DNA of 64,000 nt from BP-191 sp035940575 (GCA_035940575.1 DASZER010000010.1:62001-126000), one strand, 5' to 3'; shown: positions 39,902 through 49,054, counted from the first letter of the stretch. Notes: generated by a model from the letters alone, not told the origin. A program made the numbers and translations.

Positions 39902-39984
39902 CTTCACGAAAACTTCACGGCGGAGTTACCAAGTCCGTGAGGTCGTCGTGAAGTTCTCGTAACCCGTCGTGAGGCTTTGGTGAA
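39902..39984. promoter_or_regulatory. operator array B: 11-bp-period inverted repeat set
   Basis: TTCAC at 39903 and 39914, GTTAC at 39925 (11-bp steps); then inverted GTGA at 39937 and 39948, GTAA at 39959, GTGA at 39969 and 39980 (steps 11, 11, 10, 11). The first 63 bp match array A closely, with differences mainly between half-sites. It lies 60 bases before the lipoprotein-HTH-xis2-int2 operon and 160 bases before the divergent metallo-hydrolase gene. Confidence 0.65.
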
Positions 39985-40144
39985 GTTCAGCCTCCGAGGT
40001 GCTGCCGATGCGTCGTCGCTATGGACGACCGCGCAGCGACTCGGGCCTCGCGGGCGCCGTGGGGTCCGCCGGCGCCTCGCCATGCGCGCTACCGCTCCTC
40101 CCGAACTCCGCGTACGGTCGCCTGGAGGATCATCAGGGGGAGCA

Positions 40145-41503
40145 ATGGCGTTCGCGGCATATCCCGCGCCGTTCGTGTTCGACGCTCCGGACGGGCGGCG
40201 CGTTCAGCAACTGATCTTCGGTGACTACGTCCGCGTCGGCAGCGAGCGGCGCGGACAGTGGGTGCAGGTCGACCAGGCACGGAACTCGTCGGGATGGATG
40301 CGCGAGCAGGACCTCCAGGACGACCGCATCCTGGAGATCGGATTCGTGGACGTCGGGCAGGGCGACGCGTGCTTCGTCGTGGCGCCGGACGACCGGCGCC
40401 TCCTGATCGACGCCGGGAAAAGCGACAACCTCGCGCGCTTCCTGAGCTGGCGGTTCAACCTGCGGAGGAACCCGGAACGTGTGATCCACATCGACGACGC
40501 GGTGATCACGCACCCGGATGCCGACCACTACGAGGGCTTCCGCCCACTCTTCGAGTCGCCGCAGTTCACATTCGGCCGGGTCCACCACAACGGCATCGTC
40601 GAGCGGGCGCCACGACCGCTCCTCGGCCCCACCGCGAAGATCGACGGCGTCACCTACCTCACCGACGTGGTCACGTCCCGCACGAAGCTCCAGCGCCTGG
40701 TCAGGGACCCCGCTGCCGTCGGGGCGAAGCGCTACCCCGTGATGCTGCGCGACGGGCTGGCCACGGGGCGGATCGGTGACGTGTCGATGCTGTCGGCGGC
40801 CGATCGCCAAATGCCGGGCTTCAACGAAGGCCCGCTGAAGATCGAGGTGTTGGCCCCGGTGACCGAGCGGAAGCAGAGTCGCCTGCTGCTGCGCCGGCTC
40901 GGCGACGACGGGGTGACCAAGAACGGGCACTCCGTCGTCCTCATGCTCTCGATCGGCAATGTCCGCGTGCTCCTCGGCGGCGACCTGAACCACCCGGCCC
41001 AGGAGTACCTGCTCGAGCACTACGGCGCCGCGGCGCCGTCGGTGTTCGGCGCAGACGTCGCGAAGAGCTGCCACCACGGCAGCAGCCACTTCTCGACGGA
41101 CTTCCTGCGGGCGGTGAACGCGGCCGCGACGATCGTGTCCAGCGGCGACGACGAGCCCTACTCGCACCCGCGCCCTGATGCGCTCGGTGCGCTCGGGAAG
41201 TACGGCCGCGGCGACCGGCCGCTGATCTTCAGCACCGAGCTCGCCCGGTCGGCACGCGAGTTCACGAAGCGTCCCGAGGCGCTCCGCGCCGCGGGCGCGC
41301 CACCCGAAGCAGTGGAGCGCGCCATCGCCGTCTACGGAATGGTGAACGTGCGCACCCGACGGGAAGTGCGTCGTCCTCGCCCAGAAGCTCGAACGGCCCG
41401 CAGGGCGCGGTGTGGAGTGGGACGTGCACCGGCTGGAACCAGCACCGGACGGCACCCTGACGTACGTCGCCGACTGAACCGTCCATACGCGCCGTGGGCG
41501 TGA
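40145..41503 (+). CDS. SH3-MBL-fold hydrolase, ComEC-like (frameshift near C-terminus)
   Basis: About 450 residues from ATG 40145 (AGGGGGAG site). Residues ~20-55 look like a bacterial SH3 domain (GDYVRVGSERRGQWVQVDQ). The metallo-beta-lactamase domain follows: FVDVGQGDACFV, LIDAGK, metal motif HPDADHYEG, VLLGGDLN and SCHHGSSHFS...YSHPRP, as in the hydrolase part of ComEC. Stand-alone proteins of this type occur in defence and mobile-element contexts; the target is unknown. After ARTR near 41357 the frame becomes Arg-rich; dropping one C in the CCC run at 41355-41358 restores a natural end (KCVVLAQKLERP...TLTYVAD) with stop 41475-41477. Confidence 0.8.
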   Translation: MAFAAYPAPFVFDAPDGRRVQQLIFGDYVRVGSERRGQWVQVDQARNSSGWMREQDLQDDRILEIGFVDVGQGDACFVVAPDDRRLLIDAGKSDNLARFLSWRFNLRRNPERVIHIDDAVITHPDADHYEGFRPLFESPQFTFGRVHHNGIVERAPRPLLGPTAKIDGVTYLTDVVTSRTKLQRLVRDPAAVGAKRYPVMLRDGLATGRIGDVSMLSAADRQMPGFNEGPLKIEVLAPVTERKQSRLLLRRLGDDGVTKNGHSVVLMLSIGNVRVLLGGDLNHPAQEYLLEHYGAAAPSVFGADVAKSCHHGSSHFSTDFLRAVNAAATIVSSGDDEPYSHPRPDALGALGKYGRGDRPLIFSTELARSAREFTKRPEALRAAGAPPEAVERAIAVYGMVNVRTRREVRRPRPEARTARRARCGVGRAPAGTSTGRHPDVRRRLNRPYAPWA

Positions 41504-41710
41504 CGCAGCGAACTGTCGGATACCCGACACCTGTGTAACAACAGCGCAGTCAGCGCGGTATTGCCTTACGAAGCCAAACCGATGCCACGCGTGGACTCCT
41601 CAGGTCTCGTAGGCACTGACCACTGGGGCTTACGGCGAGGCTCCTTTGCTCATCCCTCATTACCGCCTCACGGCAGGACGCCGTGAGCCACCCGTCGAAA
41701 GGACTTCGTC

Positions 41711-42301
41711 ATGACGCACCGGCCCCTGGCGCGCGCAGTGATCGCCGCCGTCGCCGCCGCCTGCGCGCTCACTGCCACGACGCCGGTCGCCGCCGTCCCC
41801 GTCGCTGACGCCGTCGCCGTTCACGCAACCGACATTGCGTCCGCAGAACTGACGACCGCCCTCTACAACGCGTCCGACACCGACATCACCTGCGCGAACC
41901 CGACGGTGAAGGGAATCATCGTCACGCCGAACCGCGACACGGGGACGGTGCTCGTCCGGGGAACCGACGCGGCGGCCGCCGAGGGCCACTGCGTGAGCCT
42001 CACCGTGAAGTCGTACAGCATCACGGTGAAGGTTCAGATCGAGCGCTGGGACGAGAGCGCGGGCGAGTACGTCGCCGTGTGCCCGGCAGGCAGCGGGACG
42101 GCGCAGTCGGTCTACCGGACCGGCGTGGCAGTGACCCCCGCCTCGACGTTGTGCACCTATGACTACAGCGCGCTCCCGCCGGGGGTGCGGGTTCCGCTGC
42201 ACCGGGCGCACGCGATCCTGTCGAACTCGCTCAACGGGGCCCTGCGCCACGGCTACTCGGAGGTCGCCTGGCCCGCCGGCGACTCGATGTCGGTCGCATG
42301 A
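41711..42301 (+). CDS. secreted protein, unknown
   Basis: 196 residues from ATG 41711, after AAAGGA. Signal peptide (ARAVIAAVAAACALTATTPVAA, ~residue 28). Four Cys in the mature part and a beta-rich pattern (GHCVSLTVKSYSITVKVQIERWDE). Its stop overlaps the next gene (ATGA), and both products are exported, so they probably form a pair at the cell surface. The 207-base region upstream holds a CTCACGG/CCGTGAG hairpin just before the gene and no other gene. Confidence 0.7.
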   Translation: MTHRPLARAVIAAVAAACALTATTPVAAVPVADAVAVHATDIASAELTTALYNASDTDITCANPTVKGIIVTPNRDTGTVLVRGTDAAAAEGHCVSLTVKSYSITVKVQIERWDESAGEYVAVCPAGSGTAQSVYRTGVAVTPASTLCTYDYSALPPGVRVPLHRAHAILSNSLNGALRHGYSEVAWPAGDSMSVA

Positions 42302-43275
42302 CCATCGACCGGCGCCCGCCTCGTCCTCTCCGAAGCCGGAGCGGGCGCCGGTCCTTGCTCGCCGCGCTCATGCTCGTCGTCGCTCTCCCGGTGGGGCAGG
42401 CGTCGGCCTCGCCGCCACGCGCGTCGAGCGTCACGCTCTCGTCGCACACCACGGTCGCCTGGACCGGGGTCAAGGCGGTGCGGCTTGTCGTGCCGACGGA
42501 GGTGAGCCTTCCGGCGTACGGGGCGCGGCTGACCCTGCGTGGCGGCTCCTACGCGTTCGTGCGCATCGCGCCTGCCAAGTCCTGCGACGGCGGCGTCCGC
42601 TGCCTCAAGGGCCAGATCGACTACACGCACGACATGGCGCCGTACCTCGCGAGCAGCGACGGGGCAGGAGCCGACCACCTGACGCGGATCGGCGGCAGCA
42701 ACCTCGTCCGCAGCACCTACGAGCTCTACCTGTTCACCGACGGCGCCGCGACGCTCACGTTCGACCGGACCGGGCTGCGTGGTGCGCGCACGGCCGTGAC
42801 AGCGGCCGGGCGCGCGCGCGGCGAGGTCCACGTCCTGCCGATCACCTGCGCGGCGCCCGGATGCTCACCGGCAGAGGGCCACGCTAAGCGCCTGTGGTAC
42901 GGCGGCGGGGCACGCGACGTCGGCTCGATGGGCAGCGCCGACGTGCTCGTCGCCACCTACGACCGCGCCGGAACCCCGATTGGCGACTACCCGAACGAGC
43001 GCGCCACGCGCGGCTGCGCCTACCCGCGGGGGCCCGGCGACGCCACGCCGCCACGCTCGGACACCGGCTGCGACATGACGGATCGGGACATGCCCGCCGA
43101 CGCCTTCAACATGGTCAACAGCTTCGTGAACTACGGCAAGGCGTCGTTCATGCAGATCGGCAACTACTCAGGCCGCGGCAGGATCTGGCTCGGCTTCCAG
43201 GCCGTCCAGGCGCACGACGTAGCCGACCCGCTTGTGCAGGCACACGGCATCTGGTTCACCTACGGCGTGCGCTGA
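42298..43275 (+). CDS. secreted protein, unknown
   Basis: 325 residues from ATG 42298. A basic N-terminus and hydrophobic core (SLLAALMLVVALPVGQASA, cleavage ~residue 38) mark export. The mature part is beta-rich, with eight Cys including CDGGVRC and CAAPGC, and ends RIWLGFQAVQAH...GIWFTYGVR, which looks like a jelly-roll or discoidin-like strand order. No family is recognised. Coupled to the 41711 gene, and ends at a bidirectional terminator. Confidence 0.7.
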   Translation: MTIDRRPPRPLRSRSGRRSLLAALMLVVALPVGQASASPPRASSVTLSSHTTVAWTGVKAVRLVVPTEVSLPAYGARLTLRGGSYAFVRIAPAKSCDGGVRCLKGQIDYTHDMAPYLASSDGAGADHLTRIGGSNLVRSTYELYLFTDGAATLTFDRTGLRGARTAVTAAGRARGEVHVLPITCAAPGCSPAEGHAKRLWYGGGARDVGSMGSADVLVATYDRAGTPIGDYPNERATRGCAYPRGPGDATPPRSDTGCDMTDRDMPADAFNMVNSFVNYGKASFMQIGNYSGRGRIWLGFQAVQAHDVADPLVQAHGIWFTYGVR

Positions 43276-43299
43276 CCGCTGCCGCTATCGACGCGCGAC

Positions 43300-43331
43300 G
43301 ACGCCCTCGGACGTCGAGTCGCGAGGGCGTC
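43300..43331. terminator. bidirectional hairpin terminator
   Basis: Perfect 10-bp stem (GACGCCCTCG with CGAGGGCGTC) and 12-base loop between the converging 42298 gene and the WhiB-HTH gene. Confidence 0.75.
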
Positions 43332-43346
43332 ACCGGACGCCGATCA

Positions 43347-43808
43347 CTACGCCGCACGGTCGAGGGAGCGGTTGCGAAGCCGGACGACGGTGCGGCGCGT
43401 CACGTCCAGCCGTTCGGCGATCTCGCGGCCGCTGAGCCCGAGGTCGGTCCACCGCCGCACGGCGTCGAGTACCGCGGGGGACTTGCTGCGCGGGCGCTGC
43501 CGGTCGGCGTTTGCGATCTCCGGCGGCATGAAGTGGTCGACCGACGCGACCGGCTCGGGCAGGCCGCGCTCCTGCCGCCACCTCCGGCGCTGCTCGGCGG
43601 TCATGGCACCGGCGACACCGTGCACGGCGTTGGACACCGCCCAGGACCGGCACTCCTGCATGACCGGGCACCGGCGGCATGTGGACACCGCCTCGGCCGC
43701 GCGGCTCTCGTCGTCGAAGAGGCGCTCCAGGTCGGTGCATCCCGCGCGGTCGAGCCAGGTCGCGGTGTGGGGCACCGGGTCGAGTACCTGCACGGCGGTG
43801 ATCGTCAT
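43347..43808 (-). CDS. WhiB-like Fe-S regulator fused to a C-terminal HTH
   Basis: 153 residues from ATG 43808. Cys24, 44, 47 and 53 have exactly the spacing of the element 1 protein (C-x19-C-x2-C-x5-C), followed by VAGAMTAEQR and a C-terminal helix-turn-helix (LSGREIAERLDVTRRTVVRL). Probably a cluster-dependent regulator of element 2. It overlaps the upstream 112-aa gene by ATGA. Confidence 0.88.
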   Translation of the reverse strand: MTITAVQVLDPVPHTATWLDRAGCTDLERLFDDESRAAEAVSTCRRCPVMQECRSWAVSNAVHGVAGAMTAEQRRRWRQERGLPEPVASVDHFMPPEIANADRQRPRSKSPAVLDAVRRWTDLGLSGREIAERLDVTRRTVVRLRNRSLDRAA

Positions 43809-44143
43809 GCGGCGCCCTCCATCCGCTCGGTGAGCGAGGCGGCGTCGTACTTCGCGGAGGTCGTGACGCGCACGTCGATCCCGGCGACGTCCTCCGCGCG
43901 GATGCCGAACATCCACAGCTCGCCGGCTGCGACGGCGGTCCACGCCAGCACCGCCAGCGAGTCGCGGGCGCTGCCCAGCGTCTCACCGAATGCGTAGAGA
44001 CCGGCGAGGGGGCTGGACACGTCGCTGACCTCCGCGCACCACTGCGCCTCGTCGTGGCTGTGCACGTCCGAGACGGCGCGCGACGCCGACGCCTCCAGCA
44101 TCAGAAATACTCGGTCGCACTCATCCGTAATCGTATGGAACAT
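43805..44143 (-). CDS. 112-aa partner protein of the WhiB-HTH regulator
   Basis: Homologue of the 113-aa protein at 21081-21422 (shared SPLAGLYAF, ARD.LAVLAWTAVAAGEL, FGI.AEDVAGI.VRVTTSAKYDA). Unknown family, helical, soluble. Translational overlap with the WhiB-HTH gene and its presence in the same place in both elements argue for a working pair. Confidence 0.75.
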   Translation of the reverse strand: MFHTITDECDRVFLMLEASASRAVSDVHSHDEAQWCAEVSDVSSPLAGLYAFGETLGSARDSLAVLAWTAVAAGELWMFGIRAEDVAGIDVRVTTSAKYDAASLTERMEGAA

Positions 44144-44231
44144 CGGGGTCCTCCTATTGTCCCGGACCGCGTTTGCGGTGTAGGACCATTTTCTCAGGAA
44201 TCAACCCCTGGTGGCGTACTCGTGCCAAATC

Positions 44232-44501
44232 TGTGGACACAAATACCCGTCGCTGTGGATAATGTGGGCGCCGCGATATCTCAGGCTCGCCTTGCTTTTG
44301 GATACCGCCAGCCGCACCACCGACGCCGCTTGCCGGGCGCCGCGCGCCCTGCGGGCAGGCCGCTCCTGCCTGCCCGCTCCTCCTGTCCGTAGGGGCCGCA
44401 GAGGCTCCGGGGTCAAGGGCCGCCGAAGGCGGTCGCGCAGCGACGCGCGAATGCGCGCCCTTGACGCCGGAGGGGCGGCCCCGCAGGATGCGCGGCGTCC
44501 G
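44232..44501. other. structured element S2b with DnaA-box-like sites (candidate origin)
   Basis: TGTGGATAA (44254-44262, a perfect DnaA box) and TGTGGACAC (44232-44240) stand beside a 170-bp structure: outer stem 44332-44345 with 44488-44501 (14 bp, one mismatch), inner stem with GGCTCCGGGGTCAAGGGC (44401-44418) against its partner before 44470, and small hairpins within. Read on the minus strand it matches S2a (21870-22044) with paired changes, for example GGGGCCG/CGGCCCC where S2a has GGGGTCG/CGACCCC. The boxes lie between the structure and the WhiB module in both elements. Confidence 0.6.
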
Positions 44502-44800
44502 GCCCCACGCCCGACGCGACGGCGCCGCTCGCGTAGAAGCACGGCCGGAATCGGTGTGAGATGCGTTGCGAGGGCGAGGTCTGCTCGATTGTCAGCGCCG
44601 TCTCGGGATTCGGCTGACGGGGCAGCATCGGTCGCCGACCCGCCGTGCAGCCTCGGTCACGACCGCCCCCGACCAGCACCCGAGGGAGAGGGTCAATAGC
44701 GGGAGTCAGACACCGGACCCGTTCTTGCGCGGAGGAGTACCACGTGACTGGACCGGGAAGAATTCGGGACTAGGGGGCTAGGAAGAAGGACGGGGACAAG
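44502..44800. other. 299-bp region without a supported gene
   Basis: Lower GC than the structured element before it. I see no coding frame with natural composition. The last ~40 bases are purine-rich and provide the ribosome site of the 44801 gene. Confidence 0.5.
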
Positions 44801-45463
44801 ATGCGGCGGCTGACTCAGCTAGCGACTTGGACAATGGTCGTGTTGCTGGCGGCGTGCAGTAGCAACGGCTCCGAGCAAGAGGAGCGTCCGAACGCCCCGG
44901 GTGACCGGTTGGCGGCACCGATGCCAAGCACGGCACCACCATCGGAGCCGGCCAGCAATGCGTCACCGACAGACGATGCTTCCGCGGCGGTGCCGACGAA
45001 CATCTCCGAACGGCTTGGTATTGACGACGCGTGCGACCTCACGGATGAAATCGCGGTGACACTACTAGGCCAAGTCGAGAACGGGCCGACACCGTCTGAG
45101 GCGCAGTGCACGCTGGAGCATCCGGACCTAGAGGGCACGTTCGTTGCGGTGCACATCTACAATCAGTCAGGCTCCGACGCGCTCAACCAGCCGTACGAGG
45201 TCACCCGGCGCAATATGGCTGTGATGGTCGATCAGGTTAATGGAACCGAGGCTCAAGCCTCGATCAAGGACCTAGACAGCCTCGGCGATAATGGTTTCGT
45301 CGTGACGCAGCAGCGTGGGACCGTCCGCGCGGTCAACGTCGCGTGGGAGCAAGACGGGCTGGTGTTCGAAGTGCGCTGCATGGCGTCGACAACTTCGATC
45401 TGCGAACTCGAGGAGGTCGTCGAGGCCGCAGGGTTCCTGTCGGAGTGGCTTACCCAGGCGTAA
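44801..45463 (+). CDS. lipoprotein
   Basis: 220 residues from ATG 44801, preceded by AAGGACGGGG. Lipobox LLAAC (Cys19), a Pro/Ser/Ala linker (~25-70), then a DUF3558-like region (LGIDDACDLTDEIAVTLLG, SEAQCTLEHPDLEGTFVAVHIYNQSG, GFVVTQQRGTVRAVNVAWEQDGLVFEVRC) with Cys pairs typical of actinobacterial extracellular lipoproteins. Role unknown. Converges with another lipoprotein gene two bases away. Lower GC than the transfer genes. Confidence 0.75.
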   Translation: MRRLTQLATWTMVVLLAACSSNGSEQEERPNAPGDRLAAPMPSTAPPSEPASNASPTDDASAAVPTNISERLGIDDACDLTDEIAVTLLGQVENGPTPSEAQCTLEHPDLEGTFVAVHIYNQSGSDALNQPYEVTRRNMAVMVDQVNGTEAQASIKDLDSLGDNGFVVTQQRGTVRAVNVAWEQDGLVFEVRCMASTTSICELEEVVEAAGFLSEWLTQA

Positions 45464-45465
45464 AG

Positions 45466-45915
45466 TCAGCGCCCGTCGATGGCGCACGTAGTTGAGAGTC
45501 TCGCGCCGGCCTGGGCTACAGGATCTGTCGTGAGCGCGTTCAGGTTCTGCGTTCTGACCGCATCGCGCACCGCCGAGAGAACCACGGAGGCGTCCGAACG
45601 AAGAGGCGTCGGAAGCAACCCGAGGTGCCCTTCGAACCGCGGCTGCAGTGCCACTAAGGCCTTCAAACCGTCTGTTGACGACTTCGCCGCGCTAGCAGTC
45701 CGGTTGGCCTCGACCAAGAACTTACAGAACTCGGTAGGCGTCAGCGACGGAGCCGCGGCCGCCGGGCTAGTGACGGGCGGCATGGACGGCACCGGCACGG
45801 CAACAGGCGCAGTACTGTCACGGGAACAACCTACGGCGCCCACAAGTACAACTGCCACTAGGCGCAGTCCGAACCTGTGGCGCCGCATGTCTCTGCTGCC
45901 AGCTTCTTTGCGCAT
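45466..45915 (-). CDS. small lipoprotein
   Basis: 149 residues. ATG 45915 is preferred because AGGAAG lies five bases upstream; ATG 45888, nine codons later, has no such site. Lipobox VGAVGC (Cys30 in the long form), a Pro/Ala linker and a helical domain of ~80 residues with two Cys (EFCKFLVEANRTA, LSTTCAIDG). Possibly a small surface protein; no family recognised. Confidence 0.7.
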   Translation of the reverse strand: MRKEAGSRDMRRHRFGLRLVAVVLVGAVGCSRDSTAPVAVPVPSMPPVTSPAAAAPSLTPTEFCKFLVEANRTASAAKSSTDGLKALVALQPRFEGHLGLLPTPLRSDASVVLSAVRDAVRTQNLNALTTDPVAQAGARLSTTCAIDGR

Positions 45916-46062
45916 ATTACTTCCTCATGCAGTCTTGAGGAGATCACAGTGTTGTGCGACATTGGACGGCCGCTGATCCATCAGCGGGTGCTCCTCGCGT
46001 ACTAAATCAGCCCAACGCCTCTCGATACGTTTCGGTCGAATGCGGCGACGCAGTGTGCCCGG

Positions 46063-47450
46063 CTAACCCGCGCACTCTGCCGCTGACCACGACAACAGCC
46101 CGAACACTCGACGCATCCGTAGACATCTTCCGGCGTTGACGATGTCGCGAGCTATATGAAGCTGGTGCTTGGCCTCCAATAACTGGCCGAACTCTTTTGC
46201 CGCGCCGCTAAAGACAAGAGCGCAAGAAACCTTGGTGAAGGCGGACAAGGCTCGCCACGTCTTGATGCCGACTGCCACCGCACCTGGACCCGAAGCGGAA
46301 GATGCACCTGCGGCAGCCGTTCCAACGCCGGTCGCAAACACCTCTCCCAAGTACACGCACGTCAGGCCTAGCGCGCCCTTGGCTACGTCGCGCGTGTTGA
46401 TCATCTCATATAGCTCAAGGCCATCGCATATATTTTCACTCAGGTTAGCGAGAGACGCCTTTCCGCCGAACCTGGCCGCCGCCGCGATGACTGCGCACTT
46501 CGTCGTTGCCGACACTTCCATGCCGTCGGGAGCGCCCCAGCCCTCACACACCTGGTAAAGACTCGCTGCTCGGTTGTAATTAGTCTCAGAGCCGCCGAAA
46601 ATGCTGTGCGACGACTGACGGGCATTCGGATATGCCGTAACGCAAGGGTCACCCACAGGCCGTGGCTTCGACGTCGTCGACGGAGGCGTGCCGGGATCAG
46701 CTCCCCCGGTGGAGACACTCGTATTGCCGTTGTTTACGGGCGGCGGGGCAGCGCCTCCGCTTGAGCCCCAGCGGACGTGGTTGGACGGCACACCACCTGC
46801 CACGACCCAGTGATCTGGTCCGTCGGCCGAGTAGCAGTGCCGCTCCGTGTATGCGTGACCAGCACCATCCGTCCGAAGCTTGAACGGATAGAACCCGCCC
46901 GGACTGACACTGTCGTAGCAGTCTACGGGGATATCGCTGTTGGCTGCGAAGTACTGGAGCGTAATCGCGTATCGGTACCCGGACTGCGCAGCGGGACCTC
47001 GCGCCAGCGTGACAGTTCGCCGCGGGGCAGGCGGGGCCGACGAAGTCGGCGGTGGCTGCGGCGGCGAAGTGGTGGGAGGCGGCGCAGCACCGCAATCAGG
47101 TACCGCGAAGTCGGTGTTGTGAGTGTAGGGACCGCCCCAGGATCACCATTCATAAAGGTGTTAGCGGGCGAATAATACTGATTGTTCCACGGGGAACTGG
47201 CGATTCTGTACCAGTAACCGTCCGGATTAACACTTTGGATGTACGGATCGTGAACCTTACACGACACCTGCACCCACTGCGCCGGTTCGATGCGCGGGCC
47301 CATGTCGGAGGCGTTGTGGTAGTTCTTGAAGGTGTTGACGCCGTGCCGACCCTGCTGCTCAGCGTAAGTGGTCTCGGCGCGTGCTGGCGCCAGAAGGACC
47401 GAACCCAACATCAGCGCAGCTGAAAGCAGCGCCTCGCGTTCACGCTTCAT
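46063..47450 (-). CDS. secreted protein split by a frameshift near 47137
   Basis: ATG 47450 starts a signal peptide (ALLSAALMLGSVLLAPARA). The natural sequence runs in the first frame to GDPG (~residue 108), then continues in another frame as YTHNTDFAVPDCG, a Pro-rich linker, RYAITLQYFAANSDIPVDCYDS, and finally joins VAGGVPSNHVRW to the stop at 46063. One extra base in the CCCC run at 47135-47138 would join them into a ~460-residue exported protein. The C-terminal third has many Cys and hydrophobic helices (GVGTAAAGASSASGPGAVAVGI). Function unknown. Listed as one gene; either a sequencing slip or a disrupted gene. Confidence 0.65.
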
Positions 47451-47709
47451 GCGCCGGTCCCCCTCCGGGTAGGTACATCCGGAACCGTAGCCACGATCCC
47501 TGGTGTCGGATATGGCTCAAAGTGATGGGGTGGTCCCGATGCCGAAGATGGCGACGCATAGCCTTATTGGCCCGTCTCGTCCCTGGCGCCAAGCGGTAGA
47601 CGGCATGCGCCCAGCGAGCCGGGGCGGCTCTACCAAGGCCGATCCACCGTGGGCCTTGAGGCGGAGCAATGGCTATCCCAACCTGCCAGCGAGCTCGACC
47701 GTCGGCCAC
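47440..47709 (-). CDS. possible small basic protein
   Basis: 89 residues from GTG 47709, ending 11 bases inside the start of the next gene. Composition is more protein-like than other chance frames nearby (WIGLGRAAPARWAHAVYRLAPG, HPITLSHIRHQGSWLRFRMYLPGGG), but there is no clear ribosome site or family. If real, it is coupled to the secreted-protein gene. The remaining bases between it and 47812 hold nothing recognisable. Confidence 0.3.
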   Translation of the reverse strand: MADGRARWQVGIAIAPPQGPRWIGLGRAAPARWAHAVYRLAPGTRRANKAMRRHLRHRDHPITLSHIRHQGSWLRFRMYLPGGGPAHEA

Positions 47710-47812
47710 TGTCCGTCAAGGTCGAGCCGTCCCTATGGTTAGGTCCAGTCGATCCGCGAGCCAAAAGCGGGCCCCAGACGGCCTACCGACGCGACGCGTG
47801 CTAGCAGAGGGA

Positions 47813-48976
47813 CTAGACGATGTTGAGTGCGGCGCGCAGAAGCGCCGCCTGCTCACGCCGATCCGGATCGTCGCTGGTGATCGCCTCATTGACCGCGTCG
47901 ACCCACGCCGGCTGATACAGCACCTTGTTCACGCGGTCGGCGAACGCCCGGCGGGCGGCCGCCGCCAGCGCCGGGTCCTCCGGTTCGGACTCGTCTGTGG
48001 TGAGCCATTCGCGGAGCGCGAGGAGTGCGGCGCCGCGGCTGATGACGGGCGGGCGGACAGCCAGCCGCTGCAGGATCTGGTCGATCGCGCGAGCGGCGTC
48101 GGGGTAGCTGGCGAGGGTGAGCCCTGGCCCGCCGGTCTCCGACATCGCGCCGATCATCTCTGTGGCCGCGTCCACGAGCGCCTCGTCCTCGTCGATCTCG
48201 AGCGCGCGAGCGAGGTTGCATCCGATCGCGACGAGGGCTGCGGTGTAGCCGAGGTCGACCTCGTTGCGGAAGCCGTCTCGTAGTAGCCAGGCCCGGACGT
48301 CTGGCAGTTGCGAGTCATAGAGGCGGTAGACGATCTCGACGCGTCCCCATCCGGTGACGTGCCGGCCGACCTCCCAGAGGACGCGGTCGGGGGTCTTGAA
48401 GGTGGCCCGGATGGCGACGGCGCAGTACAGCGTGAACTCGTCGTGGCGTCCGAGGGTGAGGAACACGTCGAGCGCGTCGGGGCTGATGGTGGCGCCGAGC
48501 AGCGCGATCCCGAGCTTCACTGGCTCGCGGCGGTCGCCGCGGGTCGCGAGCCAGCGGCCGATCTCGCGGACGCGGTCGAGGTCGATGCCGGGCTCGGCAA
48601 GGACGGCGCGAAGTACCTGGTCGACGTAGGCGATCGCGCGCGGTTCGGCGGTGATCCGGTAGAGGTGCGTGAGGGCGTCGCTGGGCGGGTCGTCGACGGT
48701 GAGCACGAGGATGCTGTCCCGGACCTCTTCCGCGAGGAGGGGGTCAGCCGGTGGGGCGATGTGCCGGCCGGTCATGCCGTCGAGGGCGCCCGGCGCCCAG
48801 CGGATGCCGCCGGGGAACGGGCCGAGCAGAGGTTCGTCCGGCAGCGTCTGCCCCGCGCTGTCCAGGCCGATGCGTTCGCGGTGGCGCAGGAGGAAGTCGT
48901 GGATCGACGGCCCGAGCTCCGGCTGCTGCTGCCGGTCGAGCGACCATGCGCCTCGTCTCAGCCGCACCACTCTCAC
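47813..48976 (-). CDS. helical-repeat protein of the transfer region, unknown
   Basis: 387 residues from GTG 48976. Almost all helical, with repeated paired helices of ~35-40 residues (GIALLGATISPDALDVFLTLGRHDEFTLYCAVAIRA, DLGYTAALVAIGCNLARALEID), like HEAT/ARM-type scaffolds. No motif of an enzyme is seen. It lies downstream of the conjugation genes on the same strand, 78 bases past the replication-relaxation gene, and may be cotranscribed, so a role in transfer, replication or exclusion is possible but unproven. Confidence 0.6.
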   Translation of the reverse strand: MRVVRLRRGAWSLDRQQQPELGPSIHDFLLRHRERIGLDSAGQTLPDEPLLGPFPGGIRWAPGALDGMTGRHIAPPADPLLAEEVRDSILVLTVDDPPSDALTHLYRITAEPRAIAYVDQVLRAVLAEPGIDLDRVREIGRWLATRGDRREPVKLGIALLGATISPDALDVFLTLGRHDEFTLYCAVAIRATFKTPDRVLWEVGRHVTGWGRVEIVYRLYDSQLPDVRAWLLRDGFRNEVDLGYTAALVAIGCNLARALEIDEDEALVDAATEMIGAMSETGGPGLTLASYPDAARAIDQILQRLAVRPPVISRGAALLALREWLTTDESEPEDPALAAAARRAFADRVNKVLYQPAWVDAVNEAITSDDPDRREQAALLRAALNIV

Positions 48977-49054
48977 CTCGCTCCCGGCGTGAACGCCTGC
49001 TCTGGAGATTCTCAGCCGGGGCCGCGGGTTCGGTGAACCGAATACCGGCGCCCG

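Noticed and set aside
41514..41529. Hairpin TGTCGG/CCGACA after the metallo-hydrolase gene as a terminator
   Set aside because: Only six base pairs and not followed by a U-run; too weak to call.
44401..44412. Match to the 3' end of tRNA-Ser(GCU) (GGAGCCTC on the minus strand) as right end of element 2
   Set aside because: Only eight bases match, and the same GGAGCCTC occurs in S2a of element 1, so it is part of the conserved structure and not an att site.
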